DNA from: JBBQXK01 sp052387255
GTDB taxonomy: Bacteria; Pseudomonadota; Alphaproteobacteria; Rhodobacterales; Rhodobacteraceae
Assembly (NCBI GenBank): GCA_052387255.1
Contig: JBQTJI010000024.1
Location: 1-64,000, forward strand
Reading direction: 5' to 3'
Length of the DNA stretch: 64,000 bases
Below the pieces are notes generated by a model, which saw nothing but the letters and a program-made list of their open reading frames with translations, did not search any database and had not been told where the DNA came from. The position numbers were made by a program, and so were the translations under genes. Positions within the stretch are counted from its first letter, which is position 1; each line of letters opens with the position of its first letter. Of this stretch, positions 33,272 to 44,071 are shown one piece after another.

Positions 33272-34138
33272 ATGTACCGCCAGAAATACATCTTCCTGCT
33301 GCCCGGCCTTCTGGTGCTGGTGGCGATCATCCTGTTCCCGCTGCTGTTCACCATCCGCGTCAGTTTCAGTTCGTGGGATGTCTACAACCCCGGCCTGAAC
33401 TGGATCGGCGGCGAAAACTATGGGCGGTTGTGGGACGACAGCCGGTACTGGGAGGCGCTGTGGCGATTGTCGCTGATGACCGTGGCCTCGGTGCTGCTGC
33501 AATACGTGCTGGGGTTCGCGCTGGCCCTGATGGTCTGGCGCGAGGTTGCGGCGCGGCGGTTCTTCCGGGTGCTGTTCCTGGTGCCGATGATGACGACGCC
33601 GGTGGTGATGTCGGTGATCTGGCGCACGATCTTTCACGAAAGCCTCGGCCCGCTGAACCCGATCCTTGAGGCCATCGGCATCGGCGCGCAGCCGTGGCTG
33701 AGCGCCGCCGCCCATTCGGTGGCCGCCGTGATCATCGTCGAGGTCTGGCAGTGGACGCCGTTCATGTTCCTGTTGCTGCTCGCGGGCCTTCTGTCGCTGC
33801 CCGACGAGCCGTTCCTGGCGGCACGGATTGACGGTGCCGGGCCGGTGCGGACGTTCCTGTCGGTGACCTTTCCGATGATGGGGGCGATATCCGTGGGCGC
33901 GATCCTGATCCGGCTGATCGAGGCGTCGAAGCTCATGGAAACCGTCTATGTCCTCACTTCGGGCGGGCCGGGGACATCCACGGAAACCACCAGCTACTAC
34001 ATCTACATCCGGGGGATGCGCGACTTCCAGATCGGCTATTCGGCGGCGCTGTCGCTGACCTACCTGGTGGTGATGACGGTGGCGCTGACGCTGGTGGCCA
34101 AGGCGCTGGTGCGCCTGATGGTGAGGGACCGGACATGA
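33272..34138 (+). CDS. ABC transporter permease (MalF/UgpA-type)
   Basis: A 288-residue six-helix permease of the carbohydrate CUT1 group. The first helix (YIFLLPGLLVLVAIILFPLLF) and the motif SSWDVYNPGLNWIGGENY are typical. The EAA loop region reads LAARIDGAGPVRTFLSVTFP, with Ile/Asp in place of EA. It forms the channel with the next permease, whose start overlaps its stop by ATGA. Confidence 0.87.
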   Translation: MYRQKYIFLLPGLLVLVAIILFPLLFTIRVSFSSWDVYNPGLNWIGGENYGRLWDDSRYWEALWRLSLMTVASVLLQYVLGFALALMVWREVAARRFFRVLFLVPMMTTPVVMSVIWRTIFHESLGPLNPILEAIGIGAQPWLSAAAHSVAAVIIVEVWQWTPFMFLLLLAGLLSLPDEPFLAARIDGAGPVRTFLSVTFPMMGAISVGAILIRLIEASKLMETVYVLTSGGPGTSTETTSYYIYIRGMRDFQIGYSAALSLTYLVVMTVALTLVAKALVRLMVRDRT

Positions 34139-34976
34139 GAACGCCCTACCTTGCGCTGAAATACGCAGCCCTGGCCCTGTGGTCAGCCTTCGTGATCTTC
34201 CCGTTCCTGTGGATGCTCTCGACCAGTTTCAAGACCGCCAACGGCGTCACGCAGGGGGCCAAGTGGATCCCCTGGGTGCAGTACGACCCCTCGCTGGCCG
34301 GGTGGAACGCGCTGTTCGGGGGCGCGGGCGGGATCAACATCGTGCGTCCCTTTGCCAATTCACTGATCGTCACCCTGTCGGGGTCGGCCATCGCGCTGGT
34401 GCTGGGGACACTGGCCGCCTACGGCCTGTCGAGGTTCACCTTCCGCGCCGGGCCGATCCGGAACGGCGACATCACCTTCTTCTTCATCAGCCAGCGCATC
34501 ATGCCGCCCATCGTGCTGGCGATCCCGTTCTTCCTGATGCTGCGGACGCTGGGGCTCCTGGACACCATCCCCGGCCTGATCCTGATCTATGTCGCGATGC
34601 TGATGCCGATTGCCGTCTGGGTGATGGTCGATTTCTTCAACACCGTCCCGCGCGGACTGGACGAGATGGCCTGGATGGACGGCTGCACCCCGGTCACCAC
34701 GTTCCTGCGGGTGATCCTGCCCAATGCGCTGCCGGGGCTGGTGGTGGCAGGGATGTTCTGCCTGATCTTCGGCTGGAACGACTTCTTCTTTGCCTTCACC
34801 ATGACCTTCACCGAGGTGCAGCTGCTGCCGGTGTCCATCGTCGCGCTGAATTCGTCGGTGACGCCGTGGTGGTCGCTGTCGGCGGCGGCCATCGTGTCGG
34901 TGGCACCCTTGGCGGTGCTGGCCTTTGTGGTCGAGCGCTTCCTGTCGCGCGGCGGGCTGGCCGGGGCGGTGCGCTG

Positions 34977-34977
<1 letters not shown>
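34135..34977 (+). CDS. ABC transporter permease (MalG/UgpE-type)
   Basis: A 280-residue six-helix permease. ILFPFLWMLSTSFK-like N terminus (VIFPFLWMLSTSFKTANG), LSRFTFRAG and the EAA loop LDEMAWMDGCTPVTTFLRVILPNALPG identify it as the MalG partner. Its stop overlaps the start of the first ATPase gene by one base (TGATG), indicating coupled translation of all membrane and ATPase subunits. Confidence 0.87.
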
Positions 34978-36033
<1,056 letters not shown>

Positions 36034-36041
<8 letters not shown>

Positions 36042-37092
36042 GATCACGCTGGACCATCTGGCCCATGCCTATGCGACGGGGGGGGCCTATGCGCTGAAAC
36101 CCCTGCACATGACCTGGCGCGACGGCGGCACCTATGCGCTGCTTGGGCCGTCGGGCTGCGGCAAGTCCACCATGCTCAACATCATCTCGGGGTTGCTTCG
36201 CCCGTCCCAGGGCCGCGTGCTGTTCGACGGGCAGGATGTGACGGCGCTGGACACCGGGCGGCGCAACATCGCGCAGGTGTTCCAGGTGCCGGTGATCTAC
36301 CGGTCAATGACGGTGGGACAGAACCTCGGGTTTCCGCTGGTCTGCCGGGGGGTGGCGGCGGAGCGGATCAAGGCGCGGGTCGAGGCGGTGGCAGACCGGC
36401 TGGGCCTGGGTCCGCACCTGAGGCACCCGGCGAACGCGCTGACGGCGGCCATGAAGCAGCTGGTGTCGCTGGGCCGCGGCCTCGTGCGCGACGATGTGGC
36501 CGCGATCCTGCTCGATGAACCGCTGACCGTCATCGACCCGCAGCAGAAGTTCGACCTGCGCCGCATCCTCAAGGAAATCAACGCGGAATTCCGGGTGACG
36601 ATGGTGCTGGTGACGCATGACCAGACCGAGGCGATGACCTTTGCCCAGGAGATCGTGGTGATGAACCACGGCGAGGTGGTGCAGTCGGGCAGCCCGGTTG
36701 ACCTGTTCGAGCGCCCCGCGACCGAACATGTCGGCTGGTTCATCGGATCGCCCGCAATGAACTTTCTGGCCGCCCGCCGGGATGGCGGGCAGGTCGTGGT
36801 GCCCGGCACGGGGCTGGCCGTTCCGGCCCCGACAGGTCTGGACGATGCGGCGCTGAAGATCGGCTTCCGCCCCGAACACGCCCGCATCGTGGCCGAAGGC
36901 GGGCTGATGCAGGGGGCGTTGCAGCGCGTCTGGTACGAAGGTGCGGATGCCGTGCTGGCCATCGGCTCCGGTGCCCACCAGGTGCGGGTGCGTGTTGCGG
37001 GCGGCCATCCGGCAGGGCAGGGCGATGCCGTCCGCCTGGCCGTCGATCCCGACAGGCTGCGCCTGTTCAGCGCGGGGCGGCTGGTGGCGTGA
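36034..37092 (+). CDS. ABC transporter ATPase 2: intact switch histidine, degenerate signature
   Basis: A 352-residue MalK-type ATPase. Walker A GPSGCGKS (38-45), catalytic Glu162 (LLDEP) and switch His195 (VTHDQTEAM) are intact. The signature motif is lost: LTAAMKQLVSLGRGL (136-150) stands where LSGGQQQRVALARAL is expected. The C-terminal TOBE-like domain starts around residue 240 (KIGFRPEHARIV). It complements ATPase 1: only one of the two composite ATP sites would have all motifs. It is the last gene of the operon and converges on the fumarase gene. Confidence 0.88.
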
Positions 37093-37097
37093 CGGCC

Positions 37098-38591
37098 CTA
37101 CCGGCGCCGCCAGCGGGCAGGGCCGGTGGTGTGGATCGAGCTGCCGGTGCTGTCCACCGCCACCGTCACCGGCATCCCCTCCACCCGCAGCCGGTGTATC
37201 GCCTCCATGCCAAGATCGTGGAACGCCACACGCTCGGCCTGACGGATCGCCTTGGACACCAGATAGGCCGCGCCGCCCACGGCAATCAGATAGGCCGCGC
37301 CATGGCGGCGGATCGCGGCGATGGCGTCCGGCCCCCGCTCGGCCTTGCCGATCATCAGGCGCAGGCCGGTTTCCGACAGGATGCGGTCGGTGAAACGGTC
37401 CATCCGGGTGGCGGTGGTGGGGCCGGCGGGGCCTAGGACCTCGGACCCCACGGCATCGACCGGGCCGGTGTAGTAGATCGCCCGCCCGCGCAGATCGACG
37501 GGCAGGGTGCCGCCAGCGTCCAGAATCTCCAACATCCGTTTGTGCGCCGCATCGCGGCTCGTGTAGAGCGTGCCGTCCAGCAGCAGCGTCTCGCCGGGGC
37601 GGAAGCTGGCAATCTCGGCGTCGGTCAGTGTATCAAGGTCCACGCGGCGGGCACTTCCCTGTGCGCGGTCCAGCAGAATCTCGGGCCAGTCGGACAGGTC
37701 TGGCGGGGTCAGACGCGCAGGCCCCGACCCGTCCAGCGTGAAATGTGCGTGGCGGGTGGCGGCACAGTTTGGGATAAGTCCGACAGGCAGCGACGCGGCA
37801 TGGGTGGGAAAGCTGCGGATTTTGACGTCCAGCACCGTGGTCAGCCCGCCCAGCCCCTGCGCCCCGATCCCCAGCGCATTCACCCGGTCGTGGATGACCA
37901 GCCGCAATTCCTCAAGGCGGCTCGACGGGCCACGGCGGCGCAGGTCGGGCATGTCGATGGGGTCGCTTACCGCCTGCTTGGCCAGCAGCATGGCGCGGTC
38001 GGCGCTGCCGCCGACGCCGACGCCCAGCACGCCGGGCGGGCACCAGCCGGCACCCAGGGTTTCGACCGTGCCGACCACCCAGTCGGCGACCGAGGCAGAG
38101 GGGTCCAGCACCACGAACCGCGCCTAGTTCTCCGACCCGCCGCCCTTGGCCGAGACATGCACGTCCAGCCGGTCGCCTGCCACCAGATCGACATGCACCA
38201 TCGCCGGGGTGTTGTCGCCGCTGTTGGCGCGCGTGCCCAGCGGGTCGACCACCATCGACGCGCGCAAGGGGTTGGTGTCGGCGGCCCAGGCGCGGCGCAC
38301 GCCCTCATCGATGACCTCTTGCAAGGGGCGCGACAGGTCCAGCCGCGCGCCCACGCCCAATTCCAGGAATACGTTCGCCGTACCGGTGTCCTGGCAGATC
38401 GGCCGCCGTCCGATGGCCGCCATCCGCGCGTTGACCAGGATCTGCGCCATCGCGTCCTTGGCACCGGGGCTTTCCTCGGACGCCCACGCGGCAGCCATGG
38501 CGCGGATGAAATCGGGCGGATGGAAGTACGAGATGAACTGGAATGCATCGGCGATGCTGTCGATCAGATCGGATTCGCGGATCAGCGTCAT
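37098..38591 (-). pseudogene. Class I (Fe-S) fumarate hydratase interrupted by an in-frame amber codon
   Basis: A 498-codon frame encoding a class I fumarase/mesaconase, with the three cluster cysteines visible in RPICQDTGT, GAGWCPPG and PNCAATRH. Codon 156 is TAG (38124-38126). It stands in the very conserved motif GGGSEN-K, where Lys (AAG) is expected, so one A-to-T change explains it. The frame is intact on both sides. The break is not at the usual alpha/beta subunit boundary of two-part fumarases. Options are a recent nonsense mutation, a sequencing error or suppression. It overlaps citF by ATGA; related enzymes hydrate fumarate or mesaconate. Confidence 0.88.
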
Positions 38592-40027
38592 GGCTCGCCC
38601 GCCTGATACACCGGGTCGCGCGTCGCCCCGTCGCGCGATTCCGACAGGGCCACGATGCGGCCCCCGGGGCGCATCGGTGCGGCCCGCGTGGCCGCCGCCG
38701 CCGCCCGCGCGCCTAGGTCCGCGATGTCCACCACCGGCAGGCCCGCATGGCGCAGGCGGTCGGCCAGACCGAGGCGCGCCGGGTTCACCGCAATGCCGCC
38801 GTCGGTCACCACCACATCCACCGTCGCCCCCGGCGTCGTGGGGGTGATCACGCGCGGCACGATCTTGGCAAAACCCGCCGCCGTCAGCCGCGTGGTCACC
38901 ACGGTCAACCGCGCCCCCGCCGCCGTGTCGGCATGGCCGCCCGACCCGCCGATGATCGTGCCGTCGCCGCGCGTGGTGACGTTGACGTTGAACCCCATGT
39001 CCACCTCGGCCGCCCCCAGCACCACGGCATCCAGCATGTCCACGACCGCGCCGCCGATGTGCGGCGCGGCATAAGTCGCCGCCGACATCGCCTGGTGCCG
39101 CAGGTCGGACTGATAGGACCGCACCGCGTCAAGGTCAAAGCACTGCACGTCCATCAGGGCGCGGAACAGCCCCGCCTGCAGCATCTGCACATGGAATCCG
39201 GTGATCCCGCCCGACACGAAGCTGCCGGTCACCCCGCCCTCCGCCATCGCGCGCCCCACCGCCGCCGCCGTGGCCAACGAGATGCTGCCCGCGCCGGTCT
39301 GGAACGCAAAGCCGTCCACCATCAGGCCGCTGGCCGCGATCACCGCCGCTGCCTGTGCGCCGATGCCCAGGCTGACGGCATCCTCGGCCGGCCGCGTGGT
39401 GCCCGAGGCGATGCCCGCCGCCGTGCCGATGCTGTCCGCCTGCACCACATGATCGACCAACCCCTGCGGGATGTCGGTGGGTACGGCGGGATAGGGCACC
39501 AGCGTATCCGTCACTGCGACCACGGCCCGCGCCACCTGTACATCCGTCAGCGGATAGCCCATCGTGCCGCAGGCCGCCCGCCCGGTGCGGCCGCTGATGT
39601 TGCCCATACAGTCTGCCGCCGGAGCCGCGACAAAGGCGGCATCCACCGCAAGATGCCCCATGTCCAGCGCCCGCGCCCGCCCGCCATGGCTGCGCAGCAC
39701 GACCGGTTCCGTCAACACACCCCGGCTGATCGCCTCGGCCACCGGCCCGGCAATGAAACTGGCCGACAGCCGCGCCACGGTGCCGCTGCGGATGTGCCCG
39801 ACCAGCGGCGCATGCACCGGAAAGATCGAGGTTGCCGCCACGTGCAAGCCTTGCAGGCCGCGCCGCGCCAGCGCGTCCAGCACCAGGTTCAGCACCCCGT
39901 CGCCGTTGCGCAGGTGATGGTGGAACGACACCGTCGCCCCGTCGGACAGCCCGCAGGCGTCGATGGCGGCATCGAGCGAGGCGCACAGCTTGCCCGCGCG
40001 GGGCGTTTGCGACGGGTCACGCATCAA
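38588..40027 (-). CDS. citF: Citrate lyase alpha subunit-like CoA-transferase
   Basis: A 479-residue protein of the CitF family (citrate:acetyl-ACP/CoA transferase). Characteristic runs: GATVSFHHHLRNGDGVLNLVL, SHGGRARALDMG, CFDLDAVRSYQSD and EVDMGFNVNVTTRGDG. No citE (lyase beta) or citD (acyl carrier) gene is in the window, so a complete citrate lyase is not encoded here. As a lone transferase coupled to a class I fumarase it may act on citramalate or a similar acid. Part of a minus-strand operon GST, SnoaL-like, citF, fumarase. Confidence 0.85.
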   Translation of the reverse strand: MMRDPSQTPRAGKLCASLDAAIDACGLSDGATVSFHHHLRNGDGVLNLVLDALARRGLQGLHVAATSIFPVHAPLVGHIRSGTVARLSASFIAGPVAEAISRGVLTEPVVLRSHGGRARALDMGHLAVDAAFVAAPAADCMGNISGRTGRAACGTMGYPLTDVQVARAVVAVTDTLVPYPAVPTDIPQGLVDHVVQADSIGTAAGIASGTTRPAEDAVSLGIGAQAAAVIAASGLMVDGFAFQTGAGSISLATAAAVGRAMAEGGVTGSFVSGGITGFHVQMLQAGLFRALMDVQCFDLDAVRSYQSDLRHQAMSAATYAAPHIGGAVVDMLDAVVLGAAEVDMGFNVNVTTRGDGTIIGGSGGHADTAAGARLTVVTTRLTAAGFAKIVPRVITPTTPGATVDVVVTDGGIAVNPARLGLADRLRHAGLPVVDIADLGARAAAAATRAAPMRPGGRIVALSESRDGATRDPVYQAGEP

Positions 40028-40066
40028 AGAAAGGGCGGTACATCACAAGGCACATGTTGCGCGCCG

Positions 40067-40492
40067 TCAGGACGGCAGCATGCCGATCTGCTGTTGCAGG
40101 CCCAGGTTGTCGATGGCGGGCCATTGTTCGGCGATCTTGCCGTCTTCCATCCGGAACAGGTCGAGCACGGCCACATCGAACCGCCTGCCGGTCGCTGCAT
40201 GGGGACCGAACGGCCCGCTGTGGACATCGCGAAACTGAAGCCGGATCAGCACCTTGTTTCCTTCGGCCACGACATCCTGAACATCGAGGTCCACTTCGGA
40301 AAACGCCCCAAGCAGCACATCGCCCAGGGCCAGCACGCCTTCGGGGCCGACCACGGGAAACGGCAGGGTGGTGTCGCGGCGGACATAGGTCGTGGCCACG
40401 TTCGCCTCCAGCCAGGCCCGGTCCTGCGTGGCGAAGGCGCGGAAGTAGTCGCGGGCGCGCGCCTTGTTGGCGGCGAGGGTGGCGTCGGTCAT
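40067..40492 (-). CDS. SnoaL/NTF2-like ester cyclase-type protein
   Basis: A 141-residue single-domain protein of the SnoaL-like polyketide cyclase/NTF2 superfamily. The start of the fold (ARARDYFRAFATQDRAWLEA) and the end (DLFRMEDGKIAEQWPAIDN) are typical. ATG 40492 has GGGAGACATGCC ahead of it; the longer upstream frame overlaps the GST gene. These small cone-shaped proteins hydrolyse, isomerise or bind small ligands. The gene is 40 bases ahead of citF and probably co-transcribed. Substrate unknown. Confidence 0.75.
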   Translation of the reverse strand: MTDATLAANKARARDYFRAFATQDRAWLEANVATTYVRRDTTLPFPVVGPEGVLALGDVLLGAFSEVDLDVQDVVAEGNKVLIRLQFRDVHSGPFGPHAATGRRFDVAVLDLFRMEDGKIAEQWPAIDNLGLQQQIGMLPS

Positions 40493-40515
40493 GGCATGTC
40501 TCCCTGTGGGATGGG

Positions 40516-41445
40516 TCAGGCGGCGGGGATCGTCTCGAACCCCGCGCGGGGAAAGTGGATGTGCAGGGTGCCTGTCGCGTCGGTGGTGCGGGCAATCACC
40601 ACCTCTTGCGCATGGGCGGCGACCGGTGTGCCGGCAACAGGCACGCGCGCGTTGTCGTCGGGGGTGACGGTCACGCGGGTGCCGGGGGCGATGCCGGTCG
40701 GGTCGCTGTCTGGTGCGATGGAAGGCGCGGCCGGGGTCGCGGCGCGGGCGGCCTCCAATGCCGCCTCGGGTGTCATGTCGGCGTGGGTACCGTGGCCGAT
40801 GGCGGCGATGCGGTCCATCCATGCGGTGACGCGGGTGCTCAGGTGCAGCTGCGCGTCGATCACCGCAGCCCCGCAGTTGGCCCGCAGCAGCCACAGCGCA
40901 TGGTAACAGGTGATGTCCGCCGCACTGACGTGCCCGCCGGTCAGATACCCCGCCTCTGCCGCCAGCATCGAGTCAAGCCAGCCCGCAAACGCCGTCATCT
41001 GCTGCACATAGGCAGGCAGCATCGGCGCCATCGCGGGCTTGGAAATGTCGTAGCCCAGATAGTTCTGCCTGCGGTCCATCAGGAACGCCTCGGGCAGGTG
41101 TTCGCCGATGTGGGCCACCAGAATGCCGATGGCGGGCTTCCATGTGGCGCGGTCCCACCAATGCGACAGGGCCTCGGCGATGCCCTCGCCCTCGGGGTAC
41201 AGCGTGGGAGCGGGCTGTATCCGCTCCAGCGCGCGGAAGATCACCTCGCTGTCGCAATAGATGTCGGCACCCACCTGCATCACCGGCAGCCGCCCGTAGC
41301 CCCCCGTCAGCGCATCCAGCAGGGGGCGCGGCGGCACGGCATCAACCTTGACCGACCGCCAGGATAGGCCCTTGTAGCCCAGGGCCAGGCGGATCTTTTC
41401 GGAGAACGGCGACAGGTCGTAGTGGTGCAGGATGATCTCGGCCAT
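40516..41445 (-). CDS. Glutathione S-transferase family protein with C-terminal extension
   Basis: A 309-residue protein. Residues 1-80 are a thioredoxin-fold GST N-domain (HHYDLSPFSEKIRLALGYKG), with Ser at the usual catalytic position, and about 90-210 the helical C-domain. About 90 extra residues (after SIAPDSDPTG) form a beta-rich tail (RVTVTPDDNARVPVAGTPVA ... GTLHIHFPRAGF) not usual in GSTs. Start ATG 41445. First gene of the minus-strand operon and divergent from a LysR gene 128 bases away. Confidence 0.78.
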   Translation of the reverse strand: MAEIILHHYDLSPFSEKIRLALGYKGLSWRSVKVDAVPPRPLLDALTGGYGRLPVMQVGADIYCDSEVIFRALERIQPAPTLYPEGEGIAEALSHWWDRATWKPAIGILVAHIGEHLPEAFLMDRRQNYLGYDISKPAMAPMLPAYVQQMTAFAGWLDSMLAAEAGYLTGGHVSAADITCYHALWLLRANCGAAVIDAQLHLSTRVTAWMDRIAAIGHGTHADMTPEAALEAARAATPAAPSIAPDSDPTGIAPGTRVTVTPDDNARVPVAGTPVAAHAQEVVIARTTDATGTLHIHFPRAGFETIPAA

Positions 41446-41573
41446 CGGTTTCGCACTCCCCCTTTGCGAAGACCGGCCTGTGGTGCGGGACGATCCACGG
41501 TTCGAATACCATCCCCGCCCGCCCACAAGGTAAGAGGCATTGCGTCCGTCATCCATTCCGGTTTCTTCTGGAT

Positions 41574-42584
41574 ATGAATGCTCCTGTCCCCGACTCCGTC
41601 GCCATCGAGATCCGCCACCTGCGCTATTTCATTGCCATTGCCGAACAGCGGTCGCTGTCGGCGGCGGCGCGTCAGGTGCATGTGGCGCAGCCCGCCCTGT
41701 CGCAGCATGTCCTGGGGATGGAGCGGGCGCTGGGTGTGACGCTGCTCGAGCGGTCGAAACGCGGCGTGACGCTGACCCAGTCGGGCGAGGTGCTGCTGGC
41801 CCATGCGCGCGACGTGGTGCAGGCGATGGACCGCGCGATGGATGCGGTGCGCCAGTCCGGGTCTGATCCGCAGGGGCCGGTGTCGTTCGGTTTGCCCAGT
41901 TCCATCGCCATGGTGCTGTCGGTGCCGCTGGCCGAAACCGTGCGGCTGGAACTGCCGCAGGTCCGCCTGCGCGCCATCGACGCGATGAGCGGGTTCATCC
42001 AGACCTGGCTGCAGGACCAGTCCATTGACCTTGGCATGCTGTATGACGTGACTGCGGTGCGCCACCTGCAGCACCGGCAGCTGATGACCGAGGCGCTGTG
42101 TTTCTTTGCCGCCCCCGATGCCTGGCCATTCCGCAGCCGTGCAGGCTCGGCGGTGCGTCTGGCCGACCTTGCCCCGCTGGATCTGGTGCTGCCGTCGCAG
42201 CACCACCGGTTGCGCGCGATGATCGACCGGGTGGTGCGGGCGCAGGGCCTGACGCTGAACGTCGCGACCGAGATGGACGGGCTGGGGCAGATCAAGACCA
42301 TGGTGTCGCGCGGCAGCGGCTACACCATCCTGGCCCCCGCCGCCGCCATCGACTTTGTCGAGCGGGGCGAACTGATCATGGCCCCGATCATCGAGCCGCA
42401 ATTGGTGCGCCCGGTCTATCTGGTGCGCAACCCCGCCAAACCCGTGACCCGCGCCAGCCACGAAGTGGAACGCCTGACGCTGGAGGTGATCCGCGATCTG
42501 GTGGCCCGGCGCATCTGGCATACGCTGGACGGCCCGGTTGACGGCCCGGCGGTGATCGGGGGTATCCAGACCGGAAACCTCTGA
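41574..42584 (+). CDS. LysR-type transcriptional regulator (paralogue of the broken copy)
   Basis: A 336-residue LysR protein. HTH region about residues 14-75 (IRHLRYFIAIAEQRSLSAAA ... LSQHVLGMERALGV), effector domain from about 98. It is clearly related to the frameshifted LysR at 25934-26907: both contain PSS/PPS followed by VPLAETVR, ELPQVRL, and RGSGYTI-APAAA-DFV. It sits between divergent operons (GST/citF/fumarase, and SDR/GST/aldehyde dehydrogenase) and probably controls both. Confidence 0.87.
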   Translation: MNAPVPDSVAIEIRHLRYFIAIAEQRSLSAAARQVHVAQPALSQHVLGMERALGVTLLERSKRGVTLTQSGEVLLAHARDVVQAMDRAMDAVRQSGSDPQGPVSFGLPSSIAMVLSVPLAETVRLELPQVRLRAIDAMSGFIQTWLQDQSIDLGMLYDVTAVRHLQHRQLMTEALCFFAAPDAWPFRSRAGSAVRLADLAPLDLVLPSQHHRLRAMIDRVVRAQGLTLNVATEMDGLGQIKTMVSRGSGYTILAPAAAIDFVERGELIMAPIIEPQLVRPVYLVRNPAKPVTRASHEVERLTLEVIRDLVARRIWHTLDGPVDGPAVIGGIQTGNL

Positions 42585-42658
42585 ATGCCAGAGTGCATCG
42601 GTATTTGCACAAGGCACCCCCCGCGCCGATGGTCGCACAGCGATGAGGGGGGGCGGCG

Positions 42659-43456
42659 ATGGCGGGGCGGTTGCAGGACAGGGTGGTGTTCGTCACCGGG
42701 GCCGGGTCGATCGGCCCCGGCTGGGGCAACGGCAAGGCCGCCGCCGTGGCCTTTGCCCGCGAAGGGGCACGCGTGTTCGTCTCGGACATCAGCGCCGACG
42801 CCGTGGCCGAAACCGCAGGCATCATCCGCGCCGAGGGTGGCACCGTGGTCTCTGCCGTCTGCGATGTGGCACGGGCCGATCAGGTCACCGCCACGGTCGC
42901 GGCCTGCGTCGCCGCCTTGGGTACCGTCGACGTGCTGCACAACAACGTCGGCATCATCGACCCCGGCACCCCGGAACAACTGACCGAAGACCAGTGGGAC
43001 CGGCTGATGGCGATCAATGTCAAAAGCATCTACCTGACCTGCCGCGAAATCCTGCCGATCATGGTGGCGCGGGGCAAGGGCGCGATCATCAACATCAGTT
43101 CCATCGCCTCGACCCATTCGCTGGGCTATTCCTGCATCAGCTATTCCGCGTCGAAGGGCGCGGTGAACGCATTCACCCGCGACATCGCGCTGAACTATGG
43201 CCCCAAGGGCACCCGCTGCAATACCATCCTGCCGGGGCTGATGAACACGCCGCTGATCCACAAGGGCAACGTGACGGCGGTGTACGGATCGACTGAGGAA
43301 ATGGTGCGCCAGCGCGACGCGCTGGTGCCCCTGGGCCATATGGGCGATGCCTGGGACGTGGCCCATGCGGCGGTGTTTCTGGCATCGGACGAGGCCAAGT
43401 GCATCACGGGGATCGAGTTGGTGGTCGATGGCGGCATCACGCTGAAGGTGAAATAG
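42659..43456 (+). CDS. Short-chain dehydrogenase/reductase
   Basis: A 265-residue SDR. Cofactor loop TGAGSIGPGWGNGKA (residues 12-26) is longer than the usual TGxxxGxG. The structural NNVG is conserved, and the catalytic Ser, Tyr and Lys lie in NISSIASTHSLGYS-C-ISYSASKGAV. The C-terminal end GGITLKVK is typical. It oxidises or reduces a hydroxy/keto group; Asp after the second strand (SDIS) favours NAD(H). GGGGGCGGCG precedes ATG 42659. It starts an operon with a GST and an aldehyde dehydrogenase. Confidence 0.87.
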   Translation: MAGRLQDRVVFVTGAGSIGPGWGNGKAAAVAFAREGARVFVSDISADAVAETAGIIRAEGGTVVSAVCDVARADQVTATVAACVAALGTVDVLHNNVGIIDPGTPEQLTEDQWDRLMAINVKSIYLTCREILPIMVARGKGAIINISSIASTHSLGYSCISYSASKGAVNAFTRDIALNYGPKGTRCNTILPGLMNTPLIHKGNVTAVYGSTEEMVRQRDALVPLGHMGDAWDVAHAAVFLASDEAKCITGIELVVDGGITLKVK

Positions 43457-43458
43457 CG

Positions 43459-44058
43459 ATGAAGCTTTACATCAACACCACTTCGCCCTTCGTGCGGCTG
43501 GTGCGGCTGGCCATCGCGGAAAAGGGACTGGCGGAGGCCATCGCGACCGAGGTCGTGAACCCCTGGGCCGATCCACGCCCGTTTCTGGACGACAACCCTG
43601 CGGGGCGGGTGCCGACCCTGATCACAGGCAACGGCACGGCGATTGCCGAGACCTTCCTGATCCTGCGCTGGCTGGAGGGGCTGGTGCCCGCCCCCTCGAT
43701 CTGGCCCGCCGACGACCTGGAGCGCACCCTGGCCATCGCCGCCCCGGCCATCGGCGCGACCGAGGCCGCGACCGCCATCATCATCGGAAGGAAGTCGAGC
43801 GAGGCGTTCGATGCCGACATGGTCGGTGCCAAGCGGTACCGCACCATGGCCGACGGACTGGCCCGGCTGAACGCGAGCCCGCCGCGCGATTTCGCCGACC
43901 GGCCCGACATCGCCAACATGGCGGCAGTGACGGCGGTGGACTACATCACCTTCCGCTTCACCGACCGCGACTGGCTGGCGGGCCTGCCAGCCCTTGCCGA
44001 CTGGCGGCAGCGCCAGGCCAACCGCGCGTCGGTTCTGGCCACCATGCCCCACGCCTGA
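43459..44058 (+). CDS. Glutathione S-transferase family protein
   Basis: A 199-residue GST. Residues 1-75: MKLYINTTSPFVRLVRLAIA, with the cis-Pro/GSH-binding GRVPTL and AETFLILRWLE; helical C-domain after about 85. It is 2 bases after the SDR stop, so translationally coupled. Together with the GST of the divergent operon it suggests a glutathione-dependent step in the local pathway, for example thioether cleavage or isomerisation. Confidence 0.82.
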   Translation: MKLYINTTSPFVRLVRLAIAEKGLAEAIATEVVNPWADPRPFLDDNPAGRVPTLITGNGTAIAETFLILRWLEGLVPAPSIWPADDLERTLAIAAPAIGATEAATAIIIGRKSSEAFDADMVGAKRYRTMADGLARLNASPPRDFADRPDIANMAAVTAVDYITFRFTDRDWLAGLPALADWRQRQANRASVLATMPHA

Positions 44059-44071
44059 CAGGAGAACACCC

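Noticed and set aside
37098..38591. Interpretation of the fumarase as a natural two-subunit enzyme split at the TAG
   Set aside because: The stop lies inside the conserved GGGSENK motif of the alpha part, not at the alpha/beta boundary, and the second part has no ribosome site or start close to the break.
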